From Thermosipho japonicus (lineage in GTDB: Bacteria > Thermotogota > Thermotogae > Thermotogales > Fervidobacteriaceae): a stretch of 64,000 nt of DNA. Location of the stretch: positions 186,001 through 250,000 of the forward strand of contig NZ_JACHEX010000002.1 in the NCBI RefSeq assembly GCF_014201655.1, given 5' to 3'. Numbering within the stretch: position 1 is the first letter of the stretch; every line of letters starts with the position of its first letter. Shown here one piece after another: positions 17,989 through 27,262 of the stretch. Under the pieces are notes generated by a model. It was not told the DNA's origin and did not search any database. It saw only the letters and a program-made list of their open reading frames with translations. The translations under genes and the position numbers were made by a program.

Positions 17989-19251
17989 GTGAAAAAAATT
18001 ATTGTAATTTTCCTAGTACTTTTTTCTTTAATAATTTTTTCTTTCAGTATTCCACGGTACATCGGAAGTAACGATGTTGAAATTGAATTTGAAAATCTAG
18101 AAGGATATTTTAATGGAGTTGCTATAAAAGATAAAAAAATAAACGGGCTTGATTTTGAAGAAGGAGTTCATTCTTTAAGATTGGTAGGAAGTTACCAGGA
18201 ATTTTTGTTTAAAGTTATTATAGACACTATTCCACCAACTTCCACCATATTTACCACAAGGGATCCAAATCTTGTTATTTTAGAAAATGAAGTTTTAAAA
18301 ATTAATTACGAAAATAGAATAAGTTTCTTTGGTGAAAAAATTACCGGAAGTTTTAAAAGAGATGAAAAAGCCCCCTTCTTATTTTGTAATATGGATGAAG
18401 CAAAAAATATGGGAGGCTTTTCCATCGTTCCACCAAGCATAAGCAATATAACGCCACTTGACTCTAAAACTCCTATATCAGGAATAAATAATAAGAATAT
18501 TTTACTTAGCTCAAAATCTCCATACAAAATTGTTGGACGTGTTGTAATTCCTGAGAAAGCAGTACTCTTTTTTGAACCTGGTGTTGAATTAAAGAGTATA
18601 GGAAAAAGTGGGATAACAGTAAAAGGAACAGTTTATATTCCAGAAAATGTTTCGTTTCCTGGATATATTAGTTTTGACGTTTCAGAAAATGGAAAATTTG
18701 TCTCAAAAACAAAAAATTTTGATGGTGAAATTTCCTCAGATGGGGGACAACTTGTCTATATAGAAAATGCACATCTTGAAAATGTAAATGTTTCAAAAAC
18801 TAACGTTGTTGTAATAAAAAATTCTGTTATTTCTAACATAAACGCTAAACACATTGCTTTTTTAGTTTTGGAAAACTCAACAATAACGAATTTAAATATT
18901 TCAAATACAAGGGAAGTTATATTAAATAATATTGACTCTACTAATTCAAGAGTGGAAGGTCTAACAAATATTAATATATATAATCTTAGATCCAAGTCTT
19001 TAGCAGTTAGTGATTTTTCAAATATTGTAATTAGATTTTCTCAAGTAGAAAAAGTTACATTTGAAAGAGGAGTATACTTTCATGGAAAAGATGTTAAGTT
19101 TGGAAATTTAAAATTAAATACATTTTGTGTTGGAAAATTTTATAAAGCAAAAATAGAAAAAGTTGAAGCATTAAAATCAAAATTGTTGAAAAGATTGGTA
19201 GAAATAGAAAATATTGTTAGTGATAAAAAATCAATTATTGAAGATTATTAA
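17989..19251 (+). CDS. Exported protein with a beta-helix-like C-terminal part
   Basis: 420 residues from a GTG at 17989, one base after the stop of the previous gene, with GGAGGT before it. A basic start and a hydrophobic core (VKKIIVIFLVLFSLIIFSFS) form a signal peptide. Residues about 180-210 (YKIVGRVVIPEKAVLFFEPG) have the entry pattern of a right-handed parallel beta-helix, and the next 190 residues show regular short Asn-rich beta rungs (ENAHLENVNVSKTNVVVIKN). No catalytic motif of a polysaccharide lyase is recognised. I do not know its function; an envelope or outer-sheath role is a guess. Confidence 0.7.
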   Translation: MKKIIVIFLVLFSLIIFSFSIPRYIGSNDVEIEFENLEGYFNGVAIKDKKINGLDFEEGVHSLRLVGSYQEFLFKVIIDTIPPTSTIFTTRDPNLVILENEVLKINYENRISFFGEKITGSFKRDEKAPFLFCNMDEAKNMGGFSIVPPSISNITPLDSKTPISGINNKNILLSSKSPYKIVGRVVIPEKAVLFFEPGVELKSIGKSGITVKGTVYIPENVSFPGYISFDVSENGKFVSKTKNFDGEISSDGGQLVYIENAHLENVNVSKTNVVVIKNSVISNINAKHIAFLVLENSTITNLNISNTREVILNNIDSTNSRVEGLTNINIYNLRSKSLAVSDFSNIVIRFSQVEKVTFERGVYFHGKDVKFGNLKLNTFCVGKFYKAKIEKVEALKSKLLKRLVEIENIVSDKKSIIEDY

Positions 19252-19266
19252 GAGAGGTGAATTTTC

Positions 19267-20472
19267 TTGAGAAGTGTTATTTTTGGATTACAGTGGGGGG
19301 ACGAAGGAAAAGGTAAAGTAACAACTTATTTCTCAAAGGATTATGATTATGTGGTAAGATACAGTGGTGGTAGCAACGCTGGACACACAGTTGAATATAC
19401 TGATTTTAAATTAATTCATCACCTACTACCTTCATTTTACGTAAAAAAAAATGTTGGTGCCATTATTTCTAACGGAGTTGTTTTGGATTTAGAACAATTA
19501 GTCGAAGAAATTGAAGAATTTAAAACTAAAACAGGTACATATCCTAAACTTTACATTTCAGAGCTTGCACATGTCGTCTTGCCACATCACAAGAAGTTAG
19601 ATGAAAAGTTAGAACAAATTAAAGGAAAAAATGCTGTTGGAACCACAAAACGTGGAATAGGTCCAGCTTACGCTGATAAAGTACACAGAATAGGAATAAG
19701 ACTTAGTGATTTTAAAAATAAAGATAAATTCTATGAAAAAATAAAGAACATTTCAAAACTCTACAAAAATCTATATAATATTGAAGTCGAAAGTGTTGAA
19801 AATGTTTTAAACTCATACGAAAAACTAAAAAGCCATATAATTCCTCACGGAGAGATTATTAACCTAATAAGCAAAAACAAAGTATTATTCGAAAGCACAC
19901 AAGGTGTACTATTGGATATAGATGTTGGAACCTATCCGTACGTAACTGGAACAAATTGTAATACAACTGGAATCCAAAATGGTGTTGGCTTTCCTGTAAA
20001 AACTGAGAATTATATAGGCGTTTTCAAAGCTTATTTAACAAGAGTTGGAAATGGACCATTTCCAACAGAAGCATTCGAAGAAGAAGGGGAAGAAATAAGA
20101 AAAAGAGGTCACGAATTTGGAGCGACAACGGGACGCCCTAGAAGATGTGGTTGGCTTGATCTTCCTCTTTTAAAGTATGCAATTACCGTATCTGGAGCTA
20201 CAGAACTTATAATGACTAAAGGAGATATACTAAACGGCATGAAGAAAATAAAAGTTTGTGTAGCATACAAAATTGATGGTAATATTGTAGATAGAATTAA
20301 CTCAATAGATGACTTGGAAAAAGCAGAACCAATATATGAAACTCTTGATGGCTGGGAAAATCACACTTCAAAAGAATTCAATGAATACTTGCGTTTTATT
20401 GAATCTCACGTAAAAAGAAAAATAACACATATTTCTATAGGTCCAAAAGTTGAAGAAATAATAAAATTGTAG
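19267..20472 (+). CDS. purA: Adenylosuccinate synthetase
   Basis: 401 residues, starting at a TTG 10 bases after GAGAGGTG. The GTP loop [11 protein letters not shown] is at the N-terminus, followed by [25 protein letters not shown] and [10 protein letters not shown], all PurA landmarks. It makes adenylosuccinate from IMP, Asp and GTP in AMP synthesis. Somewhat shorter than E. coli PurA (432), with a brief C-terminus. Confidence 0.97.
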   Translation: MRSVIFGLQWGDEGKGKVTTYFSKDYDYVVRYSGGSNAGHTVEYTDFKLIHHLLPSFYVKKNVGAIISNGVVLDLEQLVEEIEEFKTKTGTYPKLYISELAHVVLPHHKKLDEKLEQIKGKNAVGTTKRGIGPAYADKVHRIGIRLSDFKNKDKFYEKIKNISKLYKNLYNIEVESVENVLNSYEKLKSHIIPHGEIINLISKNKVLFESTQGVLLDIDVGTYPYVTGTNCNTTGIQNGVGFPVKTENYIGVFKAYLTRVGNGPFPTEAFEEEGEEIRKRGHEFGATTGRPRRCGWLDLPLLKYAITVSGATELIMTKGDILNGMKKIKVCVAYKIDGNIVDRINSIDDLEKAEPIYETLDGWENHTSKEFNEYLRFIESHVKRKITHISIGPKVEEIIKL

Positions 20473-20483
20473 GGAGGGAAAAC

Positions 20484-20819
20484 ATGGAAAATTGTGTGTT
20501 TTGTAAAATAATAAACAATGAAATACCATCTGAAAAGTTATACGAAGATGAAGATTTTATAGTTATCAAAGACATTAATCCTGTTGCTCCAATACATCTT
20601 TTAGTAATTTATAAAAAACACGTTCCTGTAATACACGAATTATCAGAAGACGATCAAAGAAGATTTTGGAAAGTATTTAATATAATTAAAAAATTATCAG
20701 AAGAACTAAATTTTAAAGAATATAGAATTGTTCAAAACAATGGAAAACAAGCAGGACAAGAAATCCCACATATTCATTTCCATGTAATTGCCGGAAGAAA
20801 ATTAGGGAAAATTGGCTAA
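20484..20819 (+). CDS. HIT-family nucleotide hydrolase (HinT-like)
   Basis: 111 residues with the N-terminal CVFCKII pattern and the histidine triad HIHFH (96-100) preceded by QEIP, as in HinT proteins, which hydrolyse purine nucleoside phosphoramidates and adenylylated lysine. Cys4 and Cys7 are kept. It follows purA by 11 bases with site GGGAGGG. Confidence 0.93.
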   Translation: MENCVFCKIINNEIPSEKLYEDEDFIVIKDINPVAPIHLLVIYKKHVPVIHELSEDDQRRFWKVFNIIKKLSEELNFKEYRIVQNNGKQAGQEIPHIHFHVIAGRKLGKIG

Positions 20820-20839
20820 AAAATAGGAGGAGTGATAAG

Positions 20840-22402
20840 ATCAAGGCTATTGTATATTTACCAATAAAACCTGAAATCGCTAAAAAACAGAATTTACCAG
20901 TCAAACTACCTGTTTTAGTTGAGGATATGCCGCTTATTACTGAAATGGATAGAATACCTTTAGATGTCATAGTAAGAGGACTTGAAGCCCAATATTCTGT
21001 TGAAAAAACAGATTATTGGGCAACTTACCTTGTTTACTTTTACTATGAAAAGTTTAAAAAACTACTTAATGAACAAAGATATGAAGAAGCAAGAAAAATA
21101 CTCGAAAAAGCAAAAAATGTATTATACGATTACAGATATCATTTTTACTATGGATTATTATTTGCTAAACTAGGTGATTATGATAACGCGGAAATTGAGT
21201 TAAAACAAGCAGTATCATTAAATCCTAATTTCTATATTGGATACTATGAACTAGGGAACGTCCTTTATTTAAAAAAAGATTATGATGAAGCGATAGAAAT
21301 GTACATGAAGGCATTTGAATTAAATAAAGAATTTTCATTACCTCTTTTAAAAATTGGAGATACATACTTTGAAAATGGTCAATTTAAAGATGCAGAAATT
21401 GCATATAAATCTGCTTTAAAAATTGAAAAACTACCTCAGGTATATTTGAGATTAGGAGTCCTATATAATGAACTTCAAAAATTTGATAAGGCTGAAAAAG
21501 TTTTTAGAGATGGATTATCTGTGGAGTACAAACCTGAAATTGCATACAACCTTTCATATACGTTAATTAGACTTGGAAAACATTTTCAAGCTTTGCAGAT
21601 CCTAAAGGAATTGGCAAATAATTACCCAACTCCAGAAGTATATAATGAACTTGGATTACTACAAAAAAATTTAGGTTTGTATGAAGATGCAGAGGAAAAC
21701 CTAAAACTTGCAGGAGAAGAGTATGAAGAAAATTATTTAAAAATTTTGCTCTATACTAAAGGATACGATAATAAAATCCTTGATAAATTAACAAAATATG
21801 ATCCTGAATATGTTGAGTTCCTGAAAAAAGTACTCTTTAAATTAAAAGATGAACTAGAAGAAAAACTTTCCAATATAAACTTTCAATTTGATGAGCTAGA
21901 AAAAGTATTTGATCTAACGGATGAAAAAGGAGAAATTATCCTAGATGAATTTTCAAAAATAGAAGTTAGAAATTTTAATCAAAAACTTTCATATATAATT
22001 TCAAGTGCCTACATTGCCGGTGCAGATCCAATATTAATTGAAAAAAACCTTGTAAAAGCTTCCATGGTTTTATTTAAAATTGATAAAGTAATTAGTTTTT
22101 ATAAAGTCATTCAAATAATATACTTTGGAAGGCTCTTTGAAAAATTAAACTTCGAAGATTTAATAGATAAATCTTTAGAAGTACTTTCAGACTATGATTT
22201 TCCTTTAATGAAAAAAGCCCAGCACATGCTTGAAATTGAAAGAACTTCCTTAGAGGATTTTTGGGAAAATTATACCGAACCAAATGATTTAGAAGAATTT
22301 ATCTTAAAAATTTTGGAACTATTAAGTTATGAACCAACCCAGTACGAATTAGATGAAAGTACTTTCCTTGGAAAATTAATGAAATTTATATTAAACATAT
22401 AG
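20840..22402 (+). CDS. TPR-repeat protein, apparently starting at ATC
   Basis: 520 residues if read from ATC at 20840. The good site AGGAGG (20825-20830) has nine bases to ATC and nothing better; the first ATG (20927) has no site, and the 29 codons before it read as normal protein (KAIVYLPIKPEIAKK, then LPVKLPVLVED). The body holds about six tetratricopeptide repeats (about 80-290; for example YGLLFAKLGDYDNAEIELKQ) and a helical C-terminal region (about 310-520) I do not recognise. No signal peptide, so probably a cytoplasmic scaffold. The nearby GTG at 20832 opens a short frame that stops after 11 codons. A base error is an alternative explanation. Confidence 0.8.
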   Translation: MKAIVYLPIKPEIAKKQNLPVKLPVLVEDMPLITEMDRIPLDVIVRGLEAQYSVEKTDYWATYLVYFYYEKFKKLLNEQRYEEARKILEKAKNVLYDYRYHFYYGLLFAKLGDYDNAEIELKQAVSLNPNFYIGYYELGNVLYLKKDYDEAIEMYMKAFELNKEFSLPLLKIGDTYFENGQFKDAEIAYKSALKIEKLPQVYLRLGVLYNELQKFDKAEKVFRDGLSVEYKPEIAYNLSYTLIRLGKHFQALQILKELANNYPTPEVYNELGLLQKNLGLYEDAEENLKLAGEEYEENYLKILLYTKGYDNKILDKLTKYDPEYVEFLKKVLFKLKDELEEKLSNINFQFDELEKVFDLTDEKGEIILDEFSKIEVRNFNQKLSYIISSAYIAGADPILIEKNLVKASMVLFKIDKVISFYKVIQIIYFGRLFEKLNFEDLIDKSLEVLSDYDFPLMKKAQHMLEIERTSLEDFWENYTEPNDLEEFILKILELLSYEPTQYELDESTFLGKLMKFILNI

Positions 22403-22408
22403 GTATAA

Positions 22409-22444
22409 TAAATCCCGCATTCTTGCGGGATTTATTTTTGTTTT
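22409..22444 (+). terminator. Rho-independent terminator after the TPR gene
   Basis: Stem AATCCCGCA / TGCGGGATT (22411-22419 with 22424-22432), loop TTCT, then TATTTTTGTTTT. Confidence 0.9.
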
Positions 22445-22472
22445 AAAAATTAATTTACATTAACTTTTTTAC

Positions 22473-22501
22473 TTGACACTAACTTTTCTCTGTGGTATCA
22501 T
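22473..22501 (+). promoter_or_regulatory. Strong promoter of acpP
   Basis: TTGACA (22473-22478), 17 bases, TATCAT (22496-22501), with TGTGG directly before the -10. Start would be near 22508, giving a leader of under 20 bases that contains AGGAGGTG. Confidence 0.82.
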
Positions 22502-22525
22502 TTCCTATGACAGGAGGTGATTAAA

Positions 22526-22756
22526 ATGGAAAAAATTCAAAAAATAAGGGAAATTATTGCTGATCAGCTTGGTGTGGATATTGAAGAAGTTACGGATGAA
22601 AAGAGTTTAACAGAGGATTTAGGTGCTGATTCATTAGATATGGTGGATTTAGTAATGGCTTTTGAAGATGAATTTGGAGTAAAAGTGGAAGATTCCGATC
22701 TTTCAAAAATTAACACAGTAAAAGATGTTATTGATTTAATTAGCGCAAGAGTTTAA
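22526..22756 (+). CDS. acpP: Acyl carrier protein
   Basis: 76 residues, acidic, with the phosphopantetheine attachment Ser36 in GADSLDMVDL. It carries acyl chains in fatty-acid synthesis. The start is the ATG at 22526; the GTG at 22517 is part of the ribosome binding site AGGAGGTG. A single-gene unit between its own promoter and a terminator, away from other fab genes. Confidence 0.97.
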   Translation: MEKIQKIREIIADQLGVDIEEVTDEKSLTEDLGADSLDMVDLVMAFEDEFGVKVEDSDLSKINTVKDVIDLISARV

Positions 22757-22775
22757 TTTTTACTAGACAAATTAA

Positions 22776-22813
22776 AAGCCCCCTTCACAAATTTGAAGGG
22801 GGCTTGATTTTTT
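22776..22813. terminator. Bidirectional terminator between acpP and gdhA
   Basis: Twelve-bp stem (22776-22787 with 22794-22805, core AGCCCCCTTCA), loop of six, then GATTTTTTA on the plus strand and TTTTAATTT on the minus strand. It serves both convergent genes. Confidence 0.9.
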
Positions 22814-22823
22814 ATAGATCTTC

Positions 22824-24107
22824 TTACATTGGGAAATATCCTCTTTTTTTAACTGCTTCTGCTACCCTTGAAATTGCGACAATGTATGCAGCTGTTCTCA
22901 TATCTGTGTTGTATTTTTCTTTTGTTGCATATACTTCACCGAAAGATTTTGTCATTATCCTGTGCAATTTCTTTCTAATATCATCTATATCCCAGAAGAA
23001 GCTTTGTAAGTCTTGTACCCATTCAAAGTATGATACTGTAACTCCTCCAGCATTTGCTAGAATATCAGGTACAATAAGAACATCTTTTTCGATTAATATT
23101 TTTTCTGCTTCTTCTGTTGTTGGGCCGTTCGCACCTTCAACTATAATCTTTGCTCTAACATCTTTTGCGATCTCTCCAGTAATTGCATTTTCAAGTGCTG
23201 CTGGAACTAAGATATCAACATCTAATGTGAGTAATTCCTCGTTTGATATTGATTTACCTTTTGGATATCCTTTGATAACTCCACCATTTTCATCTCTGTA
23301 TCTAATAAGATCATTTACATCGAAACCTTCTTCACTGTATAAACCACCACTTACGTCACTTACTGCAACAATTTTTGCACCATATTCTTCATGTAAAATT
23401 TTTGCTGCGTAAGAACCTACGTTTCCAAAACCTTGAACTGCAACTGTTGCTTTTGAAATATCCATTCCTTTTGCCTTACATGCTTCGGATGCAACAATTG
23501 AAACACCACGACCAGTTGCTTCTGGTCTTCCTTCTGATCCACCAAGGTCTAATGGTTTTCCGGTAACTACACCAAGCGTAGTATTTCCAGAATTCATGCT
23601 GTATGTGTCCATAAACCATGCCATAATTTTTGCATTTGTATTTACGTCTGGTGCTGGAATATCTTTTGTTGGTCCTACCATCATTTGAATTTCAGAGAAG
23701 AATCTTCTGCTGAGTTTTTCTAATTCTTTTTCTGACAACTTTTTAGGATCAACTCTAACGCCACCTTTACCGCCACCGTATGGAAGGTTAACAACAGCAC
23801 ATTTCCAAGTCATCCAGAATGCAAGTGAAGAAACTTCATCTAAATTTGTTTCTGGGTGATACCTTATACCACCTTTTGCAGGACCTCTTGCTGTATTATG
23901 TTGAACTCTATATCCTTCAAATATTTCAACTCTTCCATCATCCATTACTACTGGAAAATGAACAATTAGTGATTTTTGTGGCCAAAGTAAAAAGTTACCA
24001 ATGTTTGGATCCAAATCCATGAGTTTTGCAGCTCTTAAAAATTGGTGTTGAGCCATTTTATAAAGTGGTCCAGGAGCTTCTAATCTACCAAGTTCACTTA
24101 ATCTCAT
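22824..24107 (-). CDS. gdhA: Glutamate dehydrogenase
   Basis: 427 residues from the ATG at 24107, which has GGGAGGT seven bases upstream; a longer frame upstream reads through the promoter. Landmarks: PYGGGKGGVRV around the catalytic Lys, GPTKDIPAPDVNT, and the Rossmann GFGNVGS. The 420-residue class is the hexameric bacterial/archaeal type, which interconverts glutamate with 2-oxoglutarate and ammonia using NAD(P). Cofactor preference cannot be read safely. Confidence 0.95.
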   Translation of the reverse strand: MRLSELGRLEAPGPLYKMAQHQFLRAAKLMDLDPNIGNFLLWPQKSLIVHFPVVMDDGRVEIFEGYRVQHNTARGPAKGGIRYHPETNLDEVSSLAFWMTWKCAVVNLPYGGGKGGVRVDPKKLSEKELEKLSRRFFSEIQMMVGPTKDIPAPDVNTNAKIMAWFMDTYSMNSGNTTLGVVTGKPLDLGGSEGRPEATGRGVSIVASEACKAKGMDISKATVAVQGFGNVGSYAAKILHEEYGAKIVAVSDVSGGLYSEEGFDVNDLIRYRDENGGVIKGYPKGKSISNEELLTLDVDILVPAALENAITGEIAKDVRAKIIVEGANGPTTEEAEKILIEKDVLIVPDILANAGGVTVSYFEWVQDLQSFFWDIDDIRKKLHRIMTKSFGEVYATKEKYNTDMRTAAYIVAISRVAEAVKKRGYFPM

Positions 24108-24143
24108 TTTCAATACCTCCCTATGTTGTTGTAATACACTTAA

Positions 24144-24172
24144 ATTATCACTTATATTAGCATATTTATCAA
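24144..24172 (-). promoter_or_regulatory. Promoter of gdhA
   Basis: Minus strand TTGATA (24172-24167), 17 bases, GATAAT (24149-24144), about 37 bases before the ATG. Confidence 0.6.
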
Positions 24173-24312
24173 ACTTTATATTTTGTGAAAATCCTAACAT
24201 AAAACTGAATTATTGAAGAATATAACATAATTCTTTAATATACTAATCAAAGCTTTTAATAGGATACATTTATTTTTTCAAAAATTGTGATAAAATACTC
24301 TACGAAATACTA

Positions 24313-24346
24313 CAATAAAATAAGTAGGGCGCAAAAGTGCACCCTA
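24313..24346 (-). terminator. Terminator after the exported 189-residue protein gene
   Basis: Stem TAGGGTGC / GCGCCCTA (24346-24339 with 24332-24325, one G-T pair), loop of six, followed on the minus strand by CTTATTTTATT. On the plus strand it is followed by TTTTCTATTT, so it may work both ways. Confidence 0.7.
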
Positions 24347-24350
24347 TTTT

Positions 24351-24920
24351 CTATTTCCATCTATTTCGTGGCCTACTCATTGGAGGATAACCATTCTCAT
24401 AAGGACTCCCATAGTGTGGCATCATCGATCCAAATGATTGCTCTGGTCTTCTTTGAAATCTTGGGACCACATTATTTTGAAATTTGAGCCTTTTTAAATT
24501 TGCAATTCTTTCTTTTATCATTTGTTTGTAAGGGATTTCTACTGTAATACCGTCACTTGTAAGTTTGTATGCTAAATAAAATGATGAATCTTTGCTAAAG
24601 TTAATTTTTACTACTTCAAGTTCTACTTTTTCTCCAGGTTTAAATTCAAAAAATCTCCACATAGGTCCAACAAATATCTCAACATCGCTTCCTTCATCTG
24701 TTTCAAGTATAATTTTTGACTTTGAAAAACCTGGATTTACTACTATGTAAACTTCTTTTATTGTACCTGTGTATGTTGCAGGTTCACTTACTTCTACATT
24801 TTTTAACTTCTCCCATACATTTTTATAATCTGCTGACTTGGCTGTTTGATAATTATAAGGGAAAGCAAATAATGCACTTATAAATACAATTGAAACAAGT
24901 AAAAATACCAATTTTCTCAT
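24351..24920 (-). CDS. Exported protein of unknown function, Pro/Arg-rich tail
   Basis: 189 residues from the ATG at 24920 (AGGAGGTG six bases before; the GTG at 24929 lies in that site). A signal peptide (about 1-22) is clear. Residues about 40-130 form a small beta-rich domain (TYTGTIKEVYIVVN, then SKIILETDEGSDVEIFVGP) that looks like an OB-type fold. The tail is rich in Arg, Pro, Tyr and Met. I do not recognise a family. It is paired with the SHOCT protein gene 12 bases upstream. Confidence 0.7.
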   Translation of the reverse strand: MRKLVFLLVSIVFISALFAFPYNYQTAKSADYKNVWEKLKNVEVSEPATYTGTIKEVYIVVNPGFSKSKIILETDEGSDVEIFVGPMWRFFEFKPGEKVELEVVKINFSKDSSFYLAYKLTSDGITVEIPYKQMIKERIANLKRLKFQNNVVPRFQRRPEQSFGSMMPHYGSPYENGYPPMSRPRNRWK

Positions 24921-24932
24921 AACTTCCACCTC

Positions 24933-25190
24933 CTATTTAAGAATTAGATTTTTAAATCTTTTATATTCTTCCTCACTAATTTTTCCTCTGGCAAATCTCT
25001 CGTTTAAAATTTTCAAACTCTCATCATTTGAAAAATTGTACGACGAAGACCTTTTTTCATTAAAATCTTTTATTAAACTTTTTAATATTCTATAAAACAA
25101 GAACACTACTAAGATAAATAAAGCAAGACCAATTATTGGAATAATCCATCCATAAAAGCTGTGGTGCCATACTGGAAAGAACCAATGCAT
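24933..25190 (-). CDS. Small membrane protein with C-terminal SHOCT domain
   Basis: 85 residues from the ATG at 25190, behind AAGGAGGTG. One membrane helix (about 15-38, WIIPIIGLALFILVVFLFY), then a basic linker and the short helical SHOCT motif (LKILNERFARGKISEEEYKR). SHOCT tails are common in small membrane proteins and are thought to mediate oligomerisation. Likely co-transcribed with the exported protein downstream. Confidence 0.8.
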   Translation of the reverse strand: MHWFFPVWHHSFYGWIIPIIGLALFILVVFLFYRILKSLIKDFNEKRSSSYNFSNDESLKILNERFARGKISEEEYKRFKNLILK

Positions 25191-25260
25191 TTTCTCACCT
25201 CCTTGCACTTTACATCTTCATTATATATATTTAACCTTAAAAAATCCTTAGAAACTCTAA

Positions 25261-25269
25261 TGATATAAT
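25261..25269 (+). promoter_or_regulatory. Extended -10 promoter of the helicase gene
   Basis: TGATATAAT (TG-n-TATAAT) 22 bases before the TTG start at 25292; no clear -35. The identical TGATATAAT precedes ribF. Confidence 0.5.
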
Positions 25270-25291
25270 AAAAAAGGTGAGGTGATCAAAA

Positions 25292-27220
25292 TTGAAAAAA
25301 TACATTGAAAAATTAATTAAACTTGTTCAATTAGAAAGAAATGAAGAAATAAGAAAAATGGAGTGGGAAATAAAAAATTTATCTGGCTTTGAGCGAGAAA
25401 AAAAAGGAAGAGCAATATTAAATTTAAAACCAAAAGTAATCGGAGAAGAACTTGGATTATATCTTATTAAATTTGGAAGAAGTAAAATAATTGAAACAGA
25501 AATTAATGTTGGTGATGAAGTATTAATAAATAAAAATGAAGGAAAAGTTAGAGATGATTTTAAAGGTGTTGTAGTTGAAAAAGGTTCAAGATTTATAGTA
25601 GTTTCGTTAGATAAACTCCTTCCAAAAAGTTTTAAAGAAGTTAGAATTGATCTCTACGCAAGTGACGTAACATATAAAAGACAAATTGATAATTTAAAAA
25701 ACTTATCTGAAAATGGCAAAAAAGTTCTTCTTTACATTCTAAAAGATGTCAAATTTGATGATATTAAAAAAATTGATTTTAAACCTTTTGATGAAAATCT
25801 TAATTATTCTCAAAAACTTTCTATTTCTAAAGCACTTTCAAGCAAAAATTTTTTTCTTATTCACGGCCCTTTTGGAACCGGAAAAACAAGAACACTTGTT
25901 GAATATATTTTACAGGAAGTAAGGAAAGGAAAAAAAGTTCTTGTCTCGGCAGATAGCAATATGGCTGTTGATAATCTTGTTGAAAGACTCTCCGAAAAAG
26001 TTTCTCACGTTAGAATTGGTCATCCTTCAAGAGTATCAAAAAAACTTTTATCCTCTACTCTTTTGTTCAAAATACAAAAACATGAAAGATATAAAGAACT
26101 CAATAAATTAAAAGAAAAGTTTTCAAATTTAACAGAAGAAAGAGAGAAATTCCAAAAGCCTATACAAAAGTGGAGACGTGGACTTTCGGATGAACAAATT
26201 CTGAAGCTTTCAAAGGAAGGTAAAACAACACGAGGAATACCATTAAAAATGATAAATACCATGGCAGAGTGGATAACTTTAAACAATAAAATAGAGAAAA
26301 TCAAAGAAGAAATGGAAAAATTTGAGGAAGAGATTTCAAAAGATATAATTGAAAACTCAAGTGTTGTATTTTCAACAAACTCATCCTCATATTCAGAAAT
26401 TTTAAAAGGAGTTGAATTTGATATTGTCGTTATAGATGAAGCAGCACAAACTACTATACCTAGTGTTTTAATTCCACTTTCAAAAGGCAAAAAATTCGTG
26501 TTAGCTGGAGATCATAAACAGCTTCCACCAACTATTATCTCTGAAAAAGCAAAAGAACTTTCTATAACGCTATTTGAAATACTCGTTGATAAATATCCAC
26601 ACACGAAAGAACTTCTCAACATTCAATATAGAATGAATGAAAAGATAATGGAATTTCCAAATAAAGAATTTTACAATGGAAAACTCAAATCAGGCGTTGG
26701 AAATATAACTTTAAAAGATCTTGGATTTGAAGGGAATGATAAAATCACAAAACCTGAAAATACAATTATTTTCATTGATACAAAAAATAGAAAAGATAAG
26801 ACAGAAGGCCAAAAAAAGGATTCAAATTCATATTTTAATGAGCTTGAAGCAAATATTGTAAAAGATATTGTTAAAAGATTTCTAAAACTTGGATTAAATA
26901 GAGAATTTATTGGTGTTATAACACCTTACGATGACCAAGTCGATTTAATTAAATCTTTCAATCTTGGAGTAGAAGTTAATACAGTTGATGGATTTCAAGG
27001 AAGAGAAAAGGAAGTTATAATTATTTCATTTGTTAGATCAAATCAGAGAAAAGAATTAGGATTCTTAACGGATTTGAGACGTTTAAATGTATCACTTACA
27101 CGTGCAAAAAGAAAATTAATTTGTATTGGTGATTCATCAACCCTTGTAAACCATCAAACTTACAAAAAATTTATTGAGTTTGTAAAAAATAAAGGAATTT
27201 TACTTGATTTTACTATCTAA
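25292..27220 (+). CDS. SF1B DNA/RNA helicase (Upf1/SMUBP2-like, COG1112)
   Basis: 642 residues from a TTG behind AGGTGAGGTG. All superfamily 1 motifs are visible: Walker A HGPFGTGKT (about 191-199), Walker B IVVIDEAAQ, GDHKQLPPT, QYRMNEK, VDGFQGREKEV and LTRAKRK near the C-terminus. The N-terminal 170 residues, with a beta-rich insert, match the Upf1/IGHMBP2-like arrangement. It unwinds nucleic acid with ATP; the process it serves is unknown. A single-gene unit. Confidence 0.92.
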   Translation: MKKYIEKLIKLVQLERNEEIRKMEWEIKNLSGFEREKKGRAILNLKPKVIGEELGLYLIKFGRSKIIETEINVGDEVLINKNEGKVRDDFKGVVVEKGSRFIVVSLDKLLPKSFKEVRIDLYASDVTYKRQIDNLKNLSENGKKVLLYILKDVKFDDIKKIDFKPFDENLNYSQKLSISKALSSKNFFLIHGPFGTGKTRTLVEYILQEVRKGKKVLVSADSNMAVDNLVERLSEKVSHVRIGHPSRVSKKLLSSTLLFKIQKHERYKELNKLKEKFSNLTEEREKFQKPIQKWRRGLSDEQILKLSKEGKTTRGIPLKMINTMAEWITLNNKIEKIKEEMEKFEEEISKDIIENSSVVFSTNSSSYSEILKGVEFDIVVIDEAAQTTIPSVLIPLSKGKKFVLAGDHKQLPPTIISEKAKELSITLFEILVDKYPHTKELLNIQYRMNEKIMEFPNKEFYNGKLKSGVGNITLKDLGFEGNDKITKPENTIIFIDTKNRKDKTEGQKKDSNSYFNELEANIVKDIVKRFLKLGLNREFIGVITPYDDQVDLIKSFNLGVEVNTVDGFQGREKEVIIISFVRSNQRKELGFLTDLRRLNVSLTRAKRKLICIGDSSTLVNHQTYKKFIEFVKNKGILLDFTI

Positions 27221-27254
27221 AAAATATTGCCCCAGACATTGGGGGCAATATTTT
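27221..27254. terminator. Bidirectional terminator, helicase / phosphoesterase
   Basis: Thirteen-bp stem with core TATTGCCCC / GGGGCAATA (27225-27233 with 27242-27250) and A/T flanks on both sides, loop of eight. Confidence 0.88.
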
Positions 27255-27262
27255 GGTTGAGT

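Noticed and set aside
20832-20867. GTG after AGGAGG before the TPR gene
   Set aside because: Frame ends after 11 codons and is out of register with the TPR protein.
22804-23412. Plus-strand frame of 202 codons opposite gdhA
   Set aside because: Begins at the terminator and mirrors gdhA codons; no site and no protein-like pattern.
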